Assembly (NCBI GenBank): GCA_029783825.1 | Contig: JAREIK010000343.1 | Location: 4,339,294-4,403,293 of the forward strand | Source of the DNA: Sapria himalayana | Lineage: Eukaryota > Streptophyta > Magnoliopsida > Malpighiales > Rafflesiaceae | Length of the DNA stretch: 64,000 bases | Reading direction: 5' to 3' | Part shown: positions 1-12,499 of the stretch, piece after piece | How the letters are laid out: every line of letters starts with the position of its first letter | Numbering within the stretch: position 1 is the first letter of the stretch | Program-made: the position numbers and the translations under genes | The notes under the pieces: model-generated | Database searches by the model: none | What the model was told of the DNA's origin: nothing | Seen by the model: only the letters and a program-made list of their open reading frames with translations

Positions 1-159
1 TTATCCGTTAGAAAAATAAATAATAATTAATAAATTTAGAAAAAATAGTAGTATGATATTCGTGATGTCGGATATTTGGACTAGTCACGATGATGTATCT
101 TTTGTATTTCTCACCGTCCACTATATTCTAAATGAATACTAAATAAAAAAATATTAGAA

Positions 160-830
160 TTTTTAGAGATTCTCTATTCTCATAATGACCCGACCATGTA
201 TGAGTGCATGAAGAAAATCTTTAAATAATATAATATTTAAAATAAAATATATAATATCATATTTAATAACATATCTAATAATAAAGTAGTCATTAACATG
301 TTATTTAGAACTATTAGAAATGAGTTATTATGAGAGATTTTTTATGTTTAATGTATGTGTCACATTATTAATTTGATAGTACAAGTGGGGATGTAAGTTA
401 TTTTTTTCGCTTTAAAAAAATATGTAGCTCACTAAAATATATTCAAATATCTAGCAGACAATAAAAGGATGTGAGACATCGTTGGAATTACACATATCTG
501 ATGTTGATGTCATGTGTTATATACGAATACGTGATATCTAACTATGTTAATAATAAGTGTGATGAATTTATTATTGATGATAAAGATTGGGATACAAGAA
601 TTTAATAATGAAATATCTGAAGATTTTTTATGATACTACAACATGTGTTCGTCGGTTTATACTCATATTATTTGCATTATACTCAAGTGCATATATAATA
701 TTAGTGGTATGTTTAGGTAATTTAGAAATTACTTGATATTTAGTGACATGATTCTTAAGATGTAAACAAAGTAATTAAAAGTTTTAGTTTAATATTTTAT
801 TTTTTTATTATCTAGCTGCTTGCATAGATC
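160..830 (-). repeat. Dispersed non-coding repeat R1, copy A (partial)
   Basis: This stretch is, in reverse complement, a diverged copy of the sequence at about 6.7-7.4 kb. The shared landmarks include a block around ACGAATACGTGATATC near 520, the GTGTCACATTATTAAT block near 360, and the stretch of paired CTCATA..ATGAG words near 170-220. It has no coding potential. Other copies (B, C, D) lie at 5.7-7.6, 9.7-12.2 and 41.3-42.7 kb on the plus strand. The parent element type is unknown; it may be the LTR or untranslated part of a large element. Confidence 0.55.
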
Positions 831-1096
831 CTAAGATTAAAGTGAAATGGGTAAATAATATTTAGATATACATATCCTCATGCAATAATTAGGAACATCA
901 ACTTGAATGATTCATTCACGATAAATTGACTGAGTGATTTACATGCTATGATATTAGATATGATAATAGTTATAGTTAGGTTTTGAGCACGAACATGAAC
1001 ATCCTATTTGGAGATAATGACTTTTCCATTCAGTTAGCGAGGAGGAAATGACATGGTGGACTGTCGAATAGGAGTGAGCTATCATGATACATAAGT

Positions 1097-1620
1097 TAGA
1101 GGTGTCAAATAGGTTGTGTGGCCTGGGCACGACCTGTGGCATTGTCTTGTTCATTTGTGCTTGACATGGCGTTGCACTATCGTGAATTGTGCCTCATGCC
1201 GAGCCATCCTGCCCCATGGAACAATTCATGTTATGCTGGGCTGGCATGCTTGGCCCAACGATATGGTAAACTTTCATGGGTGACCGCTCGAGCAGTCCCC
1301 ATCGAGTTGTCTCTTGTGCTATCAATTTTTTTTTTTAGAAAATATTTAATCACTTTGTCATGGCACGGTTCAATTTTGTTAAAATAACTAGTCATATGGT
1401 TGATTGTAATTGGGCTACTTGTAAGCCAATCCTTGTCATGCAATAGGTAATGGGGCACGATCTGGCATGGCCTTGCACTCGGCCATGGCACCATGCCATG
1501 CTCGGCTGGTGGATGGCACAATTGTGCTGTGCCTGGAACAACACTAGATGCATGACATGGTGGCACAGTCGTACCTTAAAAGGGTCTTGCCTATACGACA
1601 CAACATGGTTGATATCTCAA
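1097..1620. mobile_element. hAT-like GC-rich MITE
   Basis: A 524-bp GC-rich island in AT-rich DNA, bounded by imperfect 22-bp terminal inverted repeats. The left end starts TAGAGGTGTCAAATAGG and the right end, reverse complemented, starts TTGAGATATCAACCATG; about 16 of 22 positions agree. The interior is made of degenerate GGCACGAC / CCATGGCA words, as in the elements at 7649, 11225 and 18175. The short open frames inside are by-products of GC content. I see no clear 8-bp target duplication. Family assignment rests on likeness to the copy at 11225, which does have one. Confidence 0.6.
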
Positions 1621-2489
1621 ATTTAGATACTGATTACTATTTTGATCTTATTACATAATAATAATAAGAATTTTAATATTTTATAATGTTAAAAATCATA
1701 TAAGTTCACTTATCGCGTGCTTTCTAAGATTGCATGAGATCTTCTGATTCCTTTGGTGTCGAGCATAGTATCGGAGATTATTTTTTTTATTGTAATCAAT
1801 ATGATTTTGGATATAAGATCAAGACTGCTGTCAGATATCGTTGAGATACTAGCTTATATGAATGATTGAGATGATTCAAGGTTGGGTATCCAAGATCATG
1901 CTAGAACAAGAGCTGATGAGTTGTTGTCAGATGATGATTCGTGAGACTTAGAGAAAGTTGAGCCCACTGCTAGTGATATCAAATACTTATGTGATAATTA
2001 TCAGTTGTATACTTTTGCTAATTGACTTTGAGATTGAGCTTGCATGTCACTTGATTATGATTTGATGATTTGTATTTTATGTTATTGTGAATTATTATAT
2101 TATATTTTTTATTTATTTTTTGATTGGATTATTCGATGATTGAATATTTTATATTTATGGATGTGTTTTTTTTATTATTTAATTTTGTAATTTGTGATTT
2201 ATGTTAATAAATTTATTTTTTTATGATTTATATAAAATAAATAAATAATGTATTGTTGCAACTCATATTTGATAACTTAAAATTTAAAATATGTAAAAAA
2301 GAAATTTTAAATCATTAATCTACAATCATGGGGGCCAGTGGGGGTGAGTTGATCGGTCTTAGACTCAGTGAGTCGTGATCGGTCGACCTAGTCGGCTAGC
2401 CCTAGGCTCCTAATAGTTTGGTTGGCATATCCAGGCCTAAATTGTAGTGAGCTGGCATGACAAATTTTAGACCTTGATCTAATGACTTA
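1621..2489. other. Gene-free AT-rich stretch
   Basis: No recognised gene. At 1790-2030 an open stretch interrupted by TGA/TAG codons could be an old transposase tail, but I do not recognise it. At 2325-2480 there is a GC-richer patch with GGTCGACC and GGCATGAC words that resembles the interior of the MITEs nearby. It has no clear ends. Confidence 0.4.
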
Positions 2490-3830
2490 TTTTGTCTTTT
2501 TTTTTACTATGTATCTTTTCAAATCTTATATTATTGAGAAAAATTATTTAATATGTTATTTAATCAATTTTACATGCCAACACACTAATAGAATATGGTT
2601 GTATAAAAAATGAATAAATATTTTGTTGAGACCTGTTAGATACTTTTTTAGTAGAAATATTCAAAAATATTTTTGGCGAGATGTGATTTTAACAATAAAT
2701 TATCATATCAATTGAATATATTATTATCTTTTTTCATATTTGTATTCTTTAAAATTATATATTATACAAAGATTATTTAATGTATTTTTTAATTGTGATG
2801 AGTACTTGTTTTGTCCAAGATGATAAAATGATACCTCAAGCAATACAGGCTGATTTTCTTTGTTTTTCTAGTAACCAAAAATAATATAAATGTTATCCGT
2901 TATATCTTGATAAAATATTAGTAAGTATTGATATTATTTTTTTTGAATCAGACTCATTTTTTAATGAGCTAATGAAAAATAATAATTTAAAAATAGATGT
3001 GGGGTTTTTATGAAGATAAGTTTAGGTGAGAAAGTAAAATGCATTAAAATGAGATTTGTTGGGAAAAGATTATCATGATACTTTCTTTCTAGTAATCAAA
3101 ATAACTTCAATATAGATTATTATATCACTAATAGTTTCTCACATATGGATGATACATACTTAGATATAATGAATATATATGTTTTTTTGCAGTAATTTTG
3201 AGGAGGTGTATATAGAGAAACAACTTGAATTTTGAGAAGTACAATTAGATTCAATTTGTAAATTACAAAAGATACTAAACGATTTAAAATAATTATTAGG
3301 AGTTTTGTTTATAAAATTTTAACAGATAATTATTATTATTTTTTGATTATAGACGTGTTATAGATTTTTTTTTATTTTTTATTAAAGATATTTGATGACA
3401 TGTTAATAATGTTAATTATATATGTGAATGACATTATTATTATAATAGATAATAAGCTATTTTCAAAGTAGAGTCCAATAATATTACAGGGTTTCCTATG
3501 AGTCTTCACAGGGTGATAGATTGATTATCATAGCCATTTATGAGTATTCATAGGGTTCTCATTTCAGGATTCTTATTGGAGAGGAATATATAAAGTTATA
3601 TGTCAGCATGCATCAACAAATACTTAATGGTCAAAAGATATTATATCTTTTGTGGCTCGGCTTCTTATTTTATATTTTAGGATTATTGATGTAAGAATTT
3701 ATCATTTTATATGTAGTTATTTTTTTTTTTTGCTATTTTTTGCTTTTGTTTTTTAAATATTATTATAAATGATAATAATCCATCAAAAATTATTGATTAT
3801 AATAATATTTAATAGATTTATTGTGTTAGT
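2490..3830 (+). pseudogene. Decayed Ty1/copia pol remnant, copy 1
   Basis: Broken reading frames on the plus strand follow the copia order. A FFESDSFF stretch near 2940 matches the end of the integrase C-terminal region (the usual VxFFExxxFF). It is followed by reverse-transcriptase-like blocks and the catalytic box at 3421-3432, which reads Tyr-Val-Asn-Asp instead of Tyr-Val-Asp-Asp. Many stops and indels rule out function. The segment is paralogous to 3830-5050, about 1.3 kb further on, so the two look like a tandem duplication. No LTRs could be set. Confidence 0.6.
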
Positions 3831-5050
3831 ACACTCATAATATTGAACATATTATTCAGCATGCTATTCAATAGATTTCATATGTCAATGCACTCATAGA
3901 ATATGATTGTATAAATGATCATATTATTTGAATATTTTTGGTGATATTTAGTTTAGATGAGTTGGATGTAGAAATAGATTATATTAAAATATTTTTGGTG
4001 ATATATAATTATAACTATAAATTATCATATTATTTGAATATATATTGTATTTTTTCATTGTATATCCTTTTAAATCATATATTATTGAAAGAAATTATTT
4101 AATATATATATATATTAGTTTTGATGAATATTTGGTTTGTTCGGGATCTCTCCTTAGAATGCGATAAGATGATACAAATGTTATTTGTTACTCTAGTAAC
4201 CAAAAATGATACAAATGTTACTCGATATAGCTTTCTTAAAATATTAGTTAGTGTTGATATTATTTTCTTTGAGTCAGACTCATTTTTTAATGAGTTGGGA
4301 AAAATAATAGTTTAGAAATAGATGTGGCTTTTTATGGTGAATATAAGTTTAGATGAGAAGGTAAATCTTATTAAAATGAGATTTATTGTAAGAGGATTTG
4401 CTCATATATTTGACATGAATTAATTATATCACTAATAATATTTCACATATGGATGATAAACAATTTAGACATAAAAATATATTATCTTCATAGTAATCTT
4501 GAGGATGTGTATATATATCAACTACTTGAATTTTTAGTTCAATTAAATTCGGTTTGTAAATTACAAAAGATATTTTATGATTTAAATTAATTATTAAGAT
4601 TCTGGTTTATAAAAGTTTCACATACAATTATTATTTTTATTACATATATGTTATAGATTTTTTTTTATTTTTTTTTTTTTGAGAATCTTTGATGACATGT
4701 TAATCATTCTAATTATATATGTGAACGATATTTTTATTAAAAAAGAGATGATAAATTGAAAATTATCAAACTCTTGGAGTTTATTTAGTACTTTCAGAAG
4801 GATTTTGGGAGATTTTAAAAGCTTTCTTGGCATAGAGGTGACATACTCTAAGGGAGATATTGTGTTCACACAAATGATAAAAATTAATATTTTTATAAAT
4901 ATTAATTATTTAATACTTATGAAATCAGATATAATTTATGTAATTAGAATAATTAATTATTTTTTAGATTTTTTATGGTATATCTATACTGACACAATGT
5001 TTTGCATAATAATGTAGGTGAATAAATTTGTAGGCCTTGAGATTTTTTTT
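3831..5050 (+). pseudogene. Decayed Ty1/copia pol remnant, copy 2
   Basis: Second copy of the remnant at 2490-3830, with the same landmarks in the same order: FFESDSFF near 4265, the RT box YVND at 4718-4729, and then a block near 4805 reading GDFKSFLGIEV. That block matches the conserved copia LGxLKYFLGIEV just after the RT catalytic site. It is frameshifted and full of stops. The Asp-to-Asn change in the RT box is shared with copy 1, so it predates their duplication or reflects the same decay. Confidence 0.65.
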
Positions 5051-5152
5051 AGCATAAATATTTAGATCTGAGTTGAATATATAAAATTATTTGATGACAA
5101 TTATTTAGTTATCCAACATAAATATAGAGTTTAAGATGATAATGATCAATTG

Positions 5153-5400
5153 TAGAAGAATCAAATAGGTTGTGCTGGGCACGACACGACTCCCATGTTA
5201 TGAAGTGCCAGGTACGACATGACTCTCATATCATGTCGTGCTCGGCCAGGCATGACATGACCGACATGGTTCTGACAAACTCATCCCTACTGTGTCAAGT
5301 TGTCTTGGGACATTCCAAATCGTGCTGGTTTTGTGCGTAGAGCCATCAAAGGCACTATCCACCGACCACCGTCACCACCACACACTGATGAGCGATGACC
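5153..5400. mobile_element. Partial hAT-like GC-rich MITE
   Basis: It begins with TAGAAGAATCAAATAGG, which matches the left end of the MITE at 1097 over about 20 bases, and continues with the same GGGCACGACACGAC interior. The right terminal repeat could not be found. The GC-rich signal fades by about 5400, so this is a truncated copy. Confidence 0.45.
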
Positions 5401-5739
5401 AATTATGATAGAAAATAAAAAAATATTTATAATAAATAAAACAAAGAAAAAAATTAATTACATGTTCAACACATATTTGACATAATATTAACAAAACATA
5501 AGTATAACTTTAAGACTAAAAATGTATAAATAAAAGTGATAATTGTTATATTATAAATAAAGTACAAAAATGAAATACATATTTTATTTTAAACCAAAGT
5601 TTAAGAGACATATATGAATAATAATAAACAATTAATAATAATAACAAAAAAAAAATCATAAATTATAATTGTAATATCGAAATCGAATCATATCAAATCA
5701 AAATGATAATCATAAAATAAATACAACAGCAATAAATAA
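5401..5739. other. AT-rich, nothing recognised
   Basis: A-rich sequence without open frames, terminal repeats or structured repeats that I can recognise. Confidence 0.4.
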
Positions 5740-7648
5740 TAATCAGTCTCAATGTCAATCGGTGTTTGTATGCATATTGTCATTATTATTTAGGTGTCTG
5801 ATAATATCGTTAGTGGTGACCTTTATCTTTCAAGTCCATAATGGCAAATGCTTTCATTGTTAATGATGATTGGCTACAATAAAAAAAATAGACTCCGATG
5901 CTATACTAGATACTAGAGAAGTTAATAGATTTTGTATCATCTTAGATAATACGAGATATGTGAATTTATAAAATTTTTATCATAGTAAATTATTAAAATT
6001 ATTATTATTATATGATAGAATTGAACAATAATAGGTCTACATAGATTGTTCCTGTTAGACGGACCACTCTATCATTTCTTTCTCACTGACTGAATGAACA
6101 AATTATATCTTTGAATATGATATCCATGTCTATTATCATCTATCAGTAATTTTGTGCTTCTGCTCTATTCTGAATGTTTAATTTCGATTCTTCCCAGTCC
6201 ATGACGATGACAAATACTTTCATTGTTGATGATGATTGACTGTAATAGAAAAATTAGATTTCGATGTTATGCTAAAGACTAGAGGAGTCAATAAATTCTA
6301 TATAATATTAGATAACACTAGATAGGTGGATTTATATGATTTCTAACATAGTATAATATCAAAATTTTTATTATTGTTATGTGATATGATTTAACAATAA
6401 TTGATATCTAGGTACATAGAAAGCTCGTTTCTGTTTGACTGACTATCCTATCATTTCTTCCTTGCTAATTGAATAGAGAAATTATTATCTCTGAATATTA
6501 TATCTGTTTGTACTTGGAGCCTAGCTACAACTGCTGCTATATAGTGTCGTATTATATAAATAAATCAGTTAATTTTTTATGAATGAATCTTTTAAATTGG
6601 TGACTCTGGTTCATGCATGTAGATATATATGTTAAAATATTTTTTATTTTTTCTATCTTAATCTTAAGATTCATGCAGACAACTAGATAATAAAGAAATG
6701 AAATGATAGACTAATACTTTAAATACTTAGTTATTATCTAAACTACCATGACACTAATTATAAAGTGACCTCTAGGCTTATTAAATATATTATTAATATT
6801 GCATATATACTTCAGTACAATGCAAGTGATGAGAGTGTACACAAACGAATACATATTTGATGTATCATAAAAAAATTTCAAGTATTTTATTAAAATAGTT
6901 TATGTATTTTTAACAATCATTAATAATAAGTTCATCGCTATTACTATTGATATAGTTGGATATCACGTATTCGTATCCAACACATAACTCTAAAATTAAT
7001 AAGTGTAATTTTTATGGTATTTCATATATGTTTGAAAGTTATTCTTTTTAGGCTAGTAGAGAAATAAAAACTATCAAACTCATGTTGTTTGTTAGATATC
7101 ATAAGATATTTTTGTGAGTTTCTTATTTTTTTAATACGGGAGAAATAATCTTTATCCTCGCTTGTGTTATCATATTAATAATGTGACACATACCTAATGT
7201 GAAAAATCTTACTTTATGCACTATCTAATGGTCCTAAAGATTTTTTTTAGACACTCATATATGAATGCAAACTATAATTATAGTGAATGCATTATTAAAT
7301 ACAATATCAAATATTTTATTATGAATATCATAGTCTCAAAAGATCTTCAGACACTCATATATGGGAGCACACTCATGAGAATAGAGAATCTCAAGAAATC
7401 TTATATTTTTTTTATTAAGTTTTCAGGTAAAATTTATATAGTTGGTGATGAAACATGAATATTATGCATCATTATGACATGTCCAGGTATTGGACGTCAC
7501 TAATATCATTTTATTATATTTTTAAAATTTATTAAATATAAATTATTTTTAACTTTTTATATTTAATTATATTATTTTTATATGTGTATGTATGAATCTT
7601 ATAATAAGCTGGATTGAAGTAGGTCTGCATGATATTGACTATTCTTGG
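5740..7648 (+). repeat. Dispersed non-coding repeat R1, copy B
   Basis: It aligns by eye along its length with 9720-11215 (copy C) and 41270-42670 (copy D), and in reverse with 160-830. Landmarks are the ACTAGATACTAGAGAAGT block near 5915 and a second version of it near 6285, the GTTTGACTGACTATCC block near 6450, and a GAGTGTACACA block near 6835. The 5' part is itself repeated (5760-6170 against 6180-6540). There is no protein coding. A MITE is inserted at its right end (7649-8077). Confidence 0.6.
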
Positions 7649-8077
7649 TAGAGATGTCAAGCGGATCGGGCAGGGTCATCATGACCCAGTTTTTTTAGGC
7701 CCAACAGGGCAGGCGTTCCGTGCTAGGTACAACATTCTTTTTTGGAAGGCATGCCTGACATGAACCTGCAACCCAAAGCCCACCAAGTTCGGGTTGGTTT
7801 AGGTCGCCTGGTTTGGGTCGAAATAATTGAATTTTTAAAAAATTAGGGTTTCGACAATAATGCCTTCGCTCCGCTCTCGCCCATTGGGCGTGCCGAGCCT
7901 CACCCGTCGGGAGTCGGCGCATCATCCCCCTGTCGCGCATTGCTCGGTGCGTGGGCTGGTGTGCCATGCTCACATGCTAGGCACCCATTTCGTGTCAGGC
8001 ATGTCATTAGGTCCAAAAACCTTTGGCCCGGCATGGGCCCGGGCACGGGCCCAGACACGACTTTTTTGACATCTCTA
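7649..8077. mobile_element. hAT-like GC-rich MITE
   Basis: A 429-bp GC-rich element ended by perfect 12-bp inverted repeats, TAGAGATGTCAA at 7649-7660 and TTGACATCTCTA at 8066-8077. The interior carries CGGGC / GGGCACGGGCCC words as in the related copies. It sits in repeat R1 copy B. I looked for an 8-bp target duplication (attcttgg against tcgtgatg) and found none, so one flank has probably changed or been deleted. The overlapping open frames on both strands are composition artefacts. Confidence 0.75.
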
Positions 8078-8914
8078 TCGTGATGTGAGTCCAAACAATT
8101 ATAGTTCTTTTAGTTTTTAGTATTTTAGGCATTTGAGTCTGTAGTGTAACCGTAATTTGAGGCACCATTTAATTGAGGTTTTTTATTTTCAAAGTGCAAA
8201 GCTGTAGTCGCAATCTCGCAGAGACAAAAAAATAGAGAATAGAAAAGATTCTAAATTATGAATGAGAGAGATGAACAACAAAGGAGAGCAAATAGCAGAG
8301 GAGATGAGAGAAATACAGAGTTGAAAATAAAAAACTTTGAATACTTAATATATATTTATAGATTTTTATTAATTAAAATAATATATTTTTTTATATTTTA
8401 CTTTTTAATATATAAAAGGGTAGAAATCATATAACCATTAAATTTCTATCTCTAGTCATTGGAATGAATTTTAGTGATTATAATTTTTTGATTTTGAGAT
8501 AGCTTTTTTTAATTCAATGTCGATGACTGCACTCGACAGTGATAGTGGTTGTTGTTGCTGGCATGCCCCCTTAGCAATTAGTGGGATGCTCCAATCCAAT
8601 GCTAGCAAATCATGCTATGTTGGTATTTTGATATATAATCTATAATGGTGAAATTTTTTGATAGGGTTCTTGGCTTATTTTTATTCAAAAGAATTAATCT
8701 TCTAATTATTGGATAGAACTCAATTTATGGATTCTATCCAATCGTTGAATCATGTCTAACTGTTACATTAAAAAATCTAAGTTGTGTCGTGTTGGGTAAC
8801 TTATTAGGTGGCAATTCATGCAGTTTGAATTACCTGACTTATTAAGAATTTTGCTTTTAACATTTGTAATTTCACAGATTAAAAAAAGAAGAAGATGACA
8901 TCAAATGATATATC
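8078..8914. other. Gene-free stretch
   Basis: AT-rich with a slightly GC-richer patch at 8520-8620. No open frame with recognisable homology, and no terminal repeats seen. Confidence 0.4.
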
Positions 8915-9360
8915 TATAATCATATTATATCAAACCACAATTCAACAGATCACGACAGAAAATCAAACCACAACAGAAACTCAGAAAATAACGTGGTTTA
9001 TTAGTTGTTCCGCACGACTAGTTATATACACCAGAAAAATACTTATGCATTTATAAATTATAATCAAAAACAATGTCTTATAGAGGTAGCAATCATTAAG
9101 AAAAATCATGCAGAGAGGAGAGAAAAAATAAATAGTTTTTGCGAAAAAATTGATAGCAATGAAAAAACAGAAATAAAAATCTATTTATATTGAATAGTTT
9201 ATTGATATCAATAATGGACCGAGCAACATGACCCTCTTTATTGTCTTATTGCTGTTTTTTCAATCTTTTAATATTTTATTTCATGCACTAATTAAATATT
9301 AAAATAGAAAATATTTTTGATTATACAAAATAGTTTATCAAAACAAACTATATACAATTC
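8915..9360. repeat. Repeat R2, decayed copy
   Basis: It shares order and wording with 56400-56955: AACGTGGTTTATTAG here against AACGTGGTTCGCTAG there, then CACGACTAG, ACCAGAAAAATACTTATGC, GCAGAGAGGAGAG and a common right end (ATATACAATTCA against ATATACAGCACA). The differences are largely C-to-T and G-to-A. The CA end and AT-rich tail would suit a solo LTR or a small non-autonomous LTR element, but I could not define a target duplication. Confidence 0.5.
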
Positions 9361-9719
9361 ATGTCAATTTCTTTTTGCATCCCATGTGTAATTTGGGTAA
9401 TGGGTTTGTGAGCATCCGCCCATAGTCTTGGAATGGCCTTTTTACACATGACCATGGATGATCATTTAGACCTAACATGATTCTCAATTTAAAGTCGTGC
9501 CATCTCATGCCACTCAAAAGATAGGTCGTGCAATATTTGGACCTTTTTTTTTTTGTATGTTGCACCTCATATTTAAAAGGATGCATGATTCATTATTTTT
9601 CTCGCCCTCTCATGCTTTCAAACCCAACTTTTTTTTATCTCTTGGCTCATTTATGAGCTTTAGGTTCTTGAGGGTCAGATTTGGTAAGATGCTTGCCCTT
9701 GTAGTATGATAGTGCAGAT
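9361..9719. other. Unassigned stretch
   Basis: Two open frames overlap here on opposite strands (about 75 and 70 codons). Neither shows a known motif or a good start context, and the sequence lies between repeats. I treat it as non-coding. Confidence 0.4.
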
Positions 9720-12240
9720 GTTGTCATTATCATATGTGTATCTGAAGATATTATTAATGGTGATCTCAATATCTTTGATGTCCTATCAATCATCATTTAC
9801 CAACAACATGGGCTAATCTATGCTAGAATATTATCTACAATTAAGCCATTTCTGCACGGTATTGGAATTTTCCTAGTCATTCATGCATCGAAAAAATTGC
9901 AAAAGTGGTGGCTTGATGGTAGGCATCAGAATCTATATTATCTTGAATCTTTTTAGTTATTTATGTATATAAGTGTTTCTATGATATTTGATCGTAGTCT
10001 CAATCTTCAATCTGAAATAATATTGTCTATCATAGAAAAATAAATTCTGATATTATGCTATATATCAAATGAGTCAGTAGATCACGTGTTATCTTAGAAA
10101 GTACTGGATAAGTAGATTTGTATAATTTTTATCAAAGTAAAATATCCGAATTCTTATTATTAATTTATGATAGGATAAAGTAGGAGCAATTGGGTGGTTC
10201 GTCGTTCTTATTTGATGGGCCATCCTATCATTTTTTTTTGGCTAATTAAATGGAGAAGACATTATTTTCGAATATGATACTTATTATTGGTATTCATGTT
10301 CGTACTCGGAATCTAGCTACAACAATCATATTTAGTATCATAATATATAAATAAGTTAATTAATATTTTGTGAATGAAATTTTTAGGTAGTTATTCTTGA
10401 TTCATGTACTTGAATATATATGTCAAAATATTTTTTATCCTTTCTATCCTACATAGGATTTATACAGACATCTAAATAATATAGAGATGAAATGTAGGAT
10501 TAATATTTTAAATACCTAATTTTCATCTCAATATTCATGATATTAAATGCATGATGACTTATATACTTGCTAAATATATTATTAATATTACATATGTATC
10601 TAAATGCAATACAAGTGGTGTGAGTGTACACAGAAGAATACATGTTTATCATGTTATAATTTTTTTTAAGAATTTCATTAAAAAAAATTGTATCACAATC
10701 AGAATTATTAATAATAAGTCTGTCACTTTTATTATTTATGTTGTCGGATATTATATATTGATAATCAACATATGACTCAAACATCATGTAAGTATAATTT
10801 TTTTGGTATCTCATATTTGTTTGAAATTTTTTTAGGCTATCTGGTAAACATAAATTGGTAAATTTCTATTATCTGGTAGATATATTAATATATTTTAGTA
10901 AATTTTTTATTTTTTAAATATGAGAGATATAATTTTCATTTTTACGTGTACTAGTAGGTTAATTACCTGACATATACACTTAAAATGGAAAATGTCACTT
11001 AATGACTCGTCTTTAATATTTCTGATAAACATACTAATGTCTACTTAATTAATAGAAATATTATTGAATGTAATATTAAAAATTTTATTTTGAATATTAT
11101 ATTTCTTATATTTTTTCATCATACACTTATATATGACAAAGTCATCATGATAATAGAAGATCTTAGAAAATTTTAATAATTTTTTATTAAATTTTTAGTT
11201 TGAATCTATAAAGTGGGTAGTGAGTAGAAGTGTCCATCGGGCCAGGAAGCCCGAGCCACGCATGAAGCCTTGCTCGAGTGATTTGGTTTAGTAGTGCCTG
11301 GCTTGACATGACACGATCCAGGACCGTGCTCGGGCTCGTGCTGGGTGCACTCTCGGCATGATTCATGCTGTGCCGTGTCGAGGGTAATCGGCCAGCGTGC
11401 CGTGCCAGGCATGCCCCAGATGCTTGGCACGTGGGCACGACACACGATGAAGGGCGATGGGGTGACGACGTGACACTTGACTTGTGACGCCACGAGCCGA
11501 ACGGGTTAGCGGAAGTGTTTGCTCGGGTTTGGGGAGTGCTTGTATCCCCAAATCTCGGCATGAACCGCCCCAAAATCATGCTGATTTCGGGCGGCGAGCT
11601 GTGCCAGGCCTACTTTCTTATGAACTGTGCCGTGCCAGTCACGACATGATTACTCTAGCATGCCGTGCTTGTCACGGCATGCAGGTCCATTCGGGCCTAG
11701 AAAATGGGATGTGCCAGCTTGACATAGCCCGTTTTACACTTGTAGTTGTGAGATATGCGAATGATACAACATTGCGAATAAGAATCCTATGATAAGTTGA
11801 CTTGAAGTTAGTTTCGATAATATCGACTATTATAGAATTTTCTGAAAATTTAATTTAAAGATTCATCATAATAATTGGTTTGATTATAATCTTCATCATC
11901 CATAATCTTAATAAATTTTAATTTGAAGATGCATTATCATATTATGTTTCATCATCTACTTATATATATATATATGAAAAAGTCATCATGATGATAGAAA
12001 TTCTTAGAAAAATTTAAAATTTTTTTTATTAAATTTTTATTTTGAATCTACATAGTGGGTTGTGAGATATGTGAAATAAATAATGCATAATTGTGATTAG
12101 GAATCATATGATATGTAGACGTGAAGTTAGTTTCTATAATATCGATTATCATATGATTCTAAAAATTTAATTTGAACATTTATCGTCATAATCAGTTTGA
12201 TTATGTCTTTATTTTTAAAATTATAGTGGTATATGATAAG
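9720..12240 (+). repeat. Dispersed non-coding repeat R1, copy C, with insertion
   Basis: This copy matches copy B block by block (for example CTAGCTACAACAATC near 10313 against CTAGCTACAACTGC near 6520, and the GAGTGTACACAGAAG block near 10620). It is split by the MITE at 11225-11744. After the MITE the repeat resumes, and its tail is present twice (11745-11870 and 12050-12200), so the second tail preserves the uninterrupted insertion site. It has no coding potential. Confidence 0.6.
11225..11744. mobile_element. hAT-like GC-rich MITE with 8-bp target duplication
   Basis: A 520-bp element with ends TAGAAGTGTCCATCGGGC and, reverse complemented from the right, TACAAGTGTAAAACGGGC. It is flanked by 8-bp direct repeats GTAGTGAG (11217-11224) and GTTGTGAG (11745-11752), one mismatch apart. 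The duplicated flanking repeat at 12050-12070 carries GTTGTGAG once, without an insertion. An 8-bp duplication with TA..GTGTC-type ends is the pattern of non-autonomous hAT elements. The GC-rich interior gives long but meaningless open frames on both strands. No transposase is present. Confidence 0.85.
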
Positions 12241-12499
12241 GATCAATAAAGTTGAACTAGATCCAATTTAAACGATTTTGCTATTTAGCTGGGTTTGTCT
12301 GAGATCTGATGAATCATATTTTTTGGTATATTTAGCACTATGTCTTTTAAGCTGAATAGTGTCACATATATTTTTATACGTATATATCTTTTAATAATAT
12401 ATATATATATATTATGTTGATTTTTCTTTAAAATCTTTAAAATTTATATTTTTTATCTTAAAGAAAGTTTATATTTTTGAAATAATCTAGTTTTTTATT

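Noticed and set aside
11187..11792. Long open frames (up to 130 codons) on both strands
   Set aside because: They lie in the GC-rich MITE at 11225-11744, overlap each other and have no domain; GC-rich DNA has few stops.
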